A DNA stretch of 7,103 nt, from contig DATDRS010000496.1 of assembly GCA_035291605.1 (NCBI GenBank), positions 1-7,103 on the forward strand, read 5' to 3'. The stretch's first letter is position 1. The number at the start of each line of letters is the position of its first letter. Made by a program: the position numbers and the translations under genes. Positions 6,189 to 7,103 of the stretch are shown piece after piece. Below the pieces are notes generated by a model. That model saw nothing but the letters and a program-made list of their open reading frames with translations. It did no database searches and had not been told where the DNA came from. The stretch comes from DATDRS01 sp035291605. Its GTDB lineage: Bacteria > Chloroflexota > Anaerolineae > Anaerolineales > UBA6663.

Positions 6189-6738
6189 ACGCTTTATCTT
6201 TCCGATACAGCCCGCCCCGGTCAATCGCGTAGAACAGCAGCAGGCTGATCAGCGCGAAGAGGAAGATGAACAGGTAGGGGTTCAGGTTCCACAGATCGGG
6301 CATCACCGTGTTGCCGAAGTTCGCCAGCTTCGAGATCTGCGGGAACACCTGTTGATACGTCAGGCCGAAGATCACCGCGCCCGTGAGGAAGCCGAGCAGA
6401 CCGGGAAACAGATAATCGAGTTTGCCTTCGCCGCTCCCGGCGGCGCACGTGCCCGGTCAATACCCGGTGAGGGCCATGCCCACGCCGAAGATCAGCCCGC
6501 CGACGAGGTTCCCGACGATGTACGTGGCGGGTACGTTGGGGAACTGGATCACGCCCAGCCCCCTGAGCGCGTACAGGCCCGCCATTGAGACGACGAGCGC
6601 GGTCAGCATGAACTTGAGCACCGCCAGGTCGGTGAAACGAAACACGCCGACGATCTTGTGGTACTTGGTCAGCCCCGCTTTGTTGAGCGAGAGGCCGAAG
6701 AATGCGCCCAGCACGAGCGCGAAGACGTAGTTGGTCAT
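6187..6738 (-). CDS. YeeE/YedE (DUF6691-like) half-transporter, predicted selenoprotein with in-frame TGA
   Basis: A membrane protein of 183 residues if the TGA at 6459..6457 is read as selenocysteine 94. Before the TGA are 93 residues ending in MALTGY; after it the same frame continues with PGTCAAG for 89 more residues to a true TGA at 6189..6187. Related proteins have Cys in this G-Y-C-P-G motif, so the TGA replaces a conserved Cys, and the helix pattern runs through it without a break. Hydrophobic helices lie at about 4-22, 39-62, 73-93, 109-131 and 154-172. A second Cys (C98) follows four residues after Sec94. The family includes the thiosulfate transporter TsuA, in which pore cysteines contact substrate. 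The ATG at 6738 has AGGAG at 6752..6748 and lies 22 nt after the first half-transporter. The alternative is a nonsense mutation or a sequencing error; the downstream hairpin and intact flanks make Sec more likely. Confidence 0.8.
6429..6445 (-). promoter_or_regulatory. Candidate bacterial SECIS hairpin
   Basis: In the mRNA, CGCCGC (6445..6440) pairs perfectly with GCGGCG (6434..6429) around a 5-nt loop CGGGA (6439..6435). The loop starts 17 nt after the TGA and has G at its second base. This meets the loose description of bacterial SECIS elements that I recall: an apical loop of 3-14 nt with G in its first two positions, lying 16-37 nt after the UGA. The stem is short (6 bp), has a G/A mismatch at its base, and lies in GC-rich coding sequence, so chance pairing is possible. 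It would recruit SelB with Sec-tRNA. Confidence 0.6.
6457..6459 (-). other. In-frame UGA predicted to encode selenocysteine
   Basis: The TGA reads across codon 94 of the half-transporter, between Tyr (TAT) and Pro (CCG), at the conserved Cys of G-Y-C-P-G. Other genes here end in ordinary TGA stops (kinase, catalytic subunit, both half-transporters), so UGA is not generally reassigned. Site-specific recoding is the best explanation. Sec synthesis genes are not in the window. Confidence 0.75.
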
Positions 6739-6760
6739 ATTAAAAATCTCCTACGACGGT

Positions 6761-7103
6761 TCAATACCTTCCCCGATAGACGATGAGCGCAGTGACGATG
6801 CCGGAGATGAACATCCCGGCGATGAAGAGGTAGGCTGCCGGGGCGAGGAGCATCCCGCCGGAGATGGCCAGGCCGCTGGTGCAGCCGCCGGCGATGCCCG
6901 CGCCATACTCGAGGACGATAGCCCCGCCGAACGCCAGCGCCCACCGCTTCCATTTTTCCGGACCGATCACCTTCTGCCACAACGGGTCGTCGTTCCAGCG
7001 CAGCTTGAGCGTGCTGCTCGTCCACGCGCCGAGCATCCCGCCGAAGAAGATGCCGACGAGCAGGACCACGCCCCAGGTAATGCCTGGCGGCATGATAAAG
7101 TTG
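6761..7103 (-). CDS. YeeE/YedE family half-transporter, N-terminal part outside window
   Basis: The frame is open to the window edge (114 complete codons visible) and ends in TGA at 6763..6761. It shows a helix at about WGVVLLVGIFFGGMLGAW, a charged loop (LKLRWNDDPLWQKVIGPEKW), then the family signature GAGIAGGCTSG with its conserved Cys, and a last helix YLFIAGMFISGIVTALIVY before a short basic tail. Half-size members of this family are usually near 180 residues and begin with further helices, so about 70 residues are probably missing. An ATG at 7093..7091 exists but would omit those helices, and only 10 nt upstream of it can be seen, so I treat the gene as partial. Here the conserved Cys codon is an ordinary TGC, unlike in the next gene. 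The two halves probably form one transporter for thiosulfate or another sulfur compound; the substrate is inferred from TsuA. Confidence 0.85.
   Translation of the reverse strand, partial: NFIMPPGITWGVVLLVGIFFGGMLGAWTSSTLKLRWNDDPLWQKVIGPEKWKRWALAFGGAIVLEYGAGIAGGCTSGLAISGGMLLAPAAYLFIAGMFISGIVTALIVYRGRY

Noticed and set aside
6187..6738. Reading the second half-transporter as a pseudogene or as two separate small genes
   Set aside because: The two parts are in the same frame, meet exactly at a conserved Cys codon position, and the second part has no ribosome binding site of its own; no other damage is seen.
6761..6763. A second recoded TGA at the end of the first half-transporter
   Set aside because: Read-through would add only about seven residues before TAA, it falls after the natural C-terminal helix, and the next gene's ribosome binding site follows at once.
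1..7103. CRISPR arrays, tRNA or rRNA genes, insertion sequences
   Set aside because: I saw no regularly spaced repeats with spacers, no cloverleaf or rRNA-like segments, and no transposase frame or terminal inverted repeats on either strand.

Overview
The window is GC-rich and every gene I can support lies on the minus strand, so the reading order runs from position 7103 down to 1. The proteins look like those of Chloroflexota (Anaerolineae-like): a half-size YeeE/YedE transporter pair, a CEMC-type molybdopterin oxidoreductase and a membrane histidine kinase of the NarX/DesK class. This assignment is an impression from protein style, not a measured result.

Upstream block (7103 to 2362): a probable operon for sulfur-compound handling. 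It begins with the 3' part of a YeeE/YedE half-transporter. A second YeeE/YedE (DUF6691-like) half follows, whose reading frame is crossed by one in-frame TGA exactly where the family has the Cys of its G-Y-C-P-G motif. A 6-bp GC hairpin sits just behind that TGA, so I annotate the gene as a selenoprotein of 183 residues instead of two broken fragments. Next come the three subunits of a membrane-bound, Tat-exported molybdoenzyme: catalytic subunit, four-cluster ferredoxin subunit and four-His cytochrome b anchor. The set resembles thiosulfate/polysulfide reductase (PhsABC/PsrABC-like) more than formate dehydrogenase. The gap before the catalytic subunit carries a degenerate 8-nt tandem repeat.

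Junction (2361 to 2088): no firm gene. It holds a near-consensus minus-strand promoter (TAGACA, 16 bp, TATAAT) whose -10 box lies between the arms of a perfect 10-bp inverted repeat. Behind it is an open frame in phase with the kinase and separated from it by a single TGA.

Downstream block (2087 to 1): a two-component system, with a HisKA_3 sensor kinase overlapping a LuxR/NarL-type response regulator by 4 bp. The start of a membrane protein of unknown function follows and runs off the window.

Working model (inference): the YeeE/YedE pair moves thiosulfate or a related sulfur compound across the membrane, the reductase transforms sulfur compounds on the outer face using quinol electrons, and the two-component system, started from its own promoter, may control one or both blocks.
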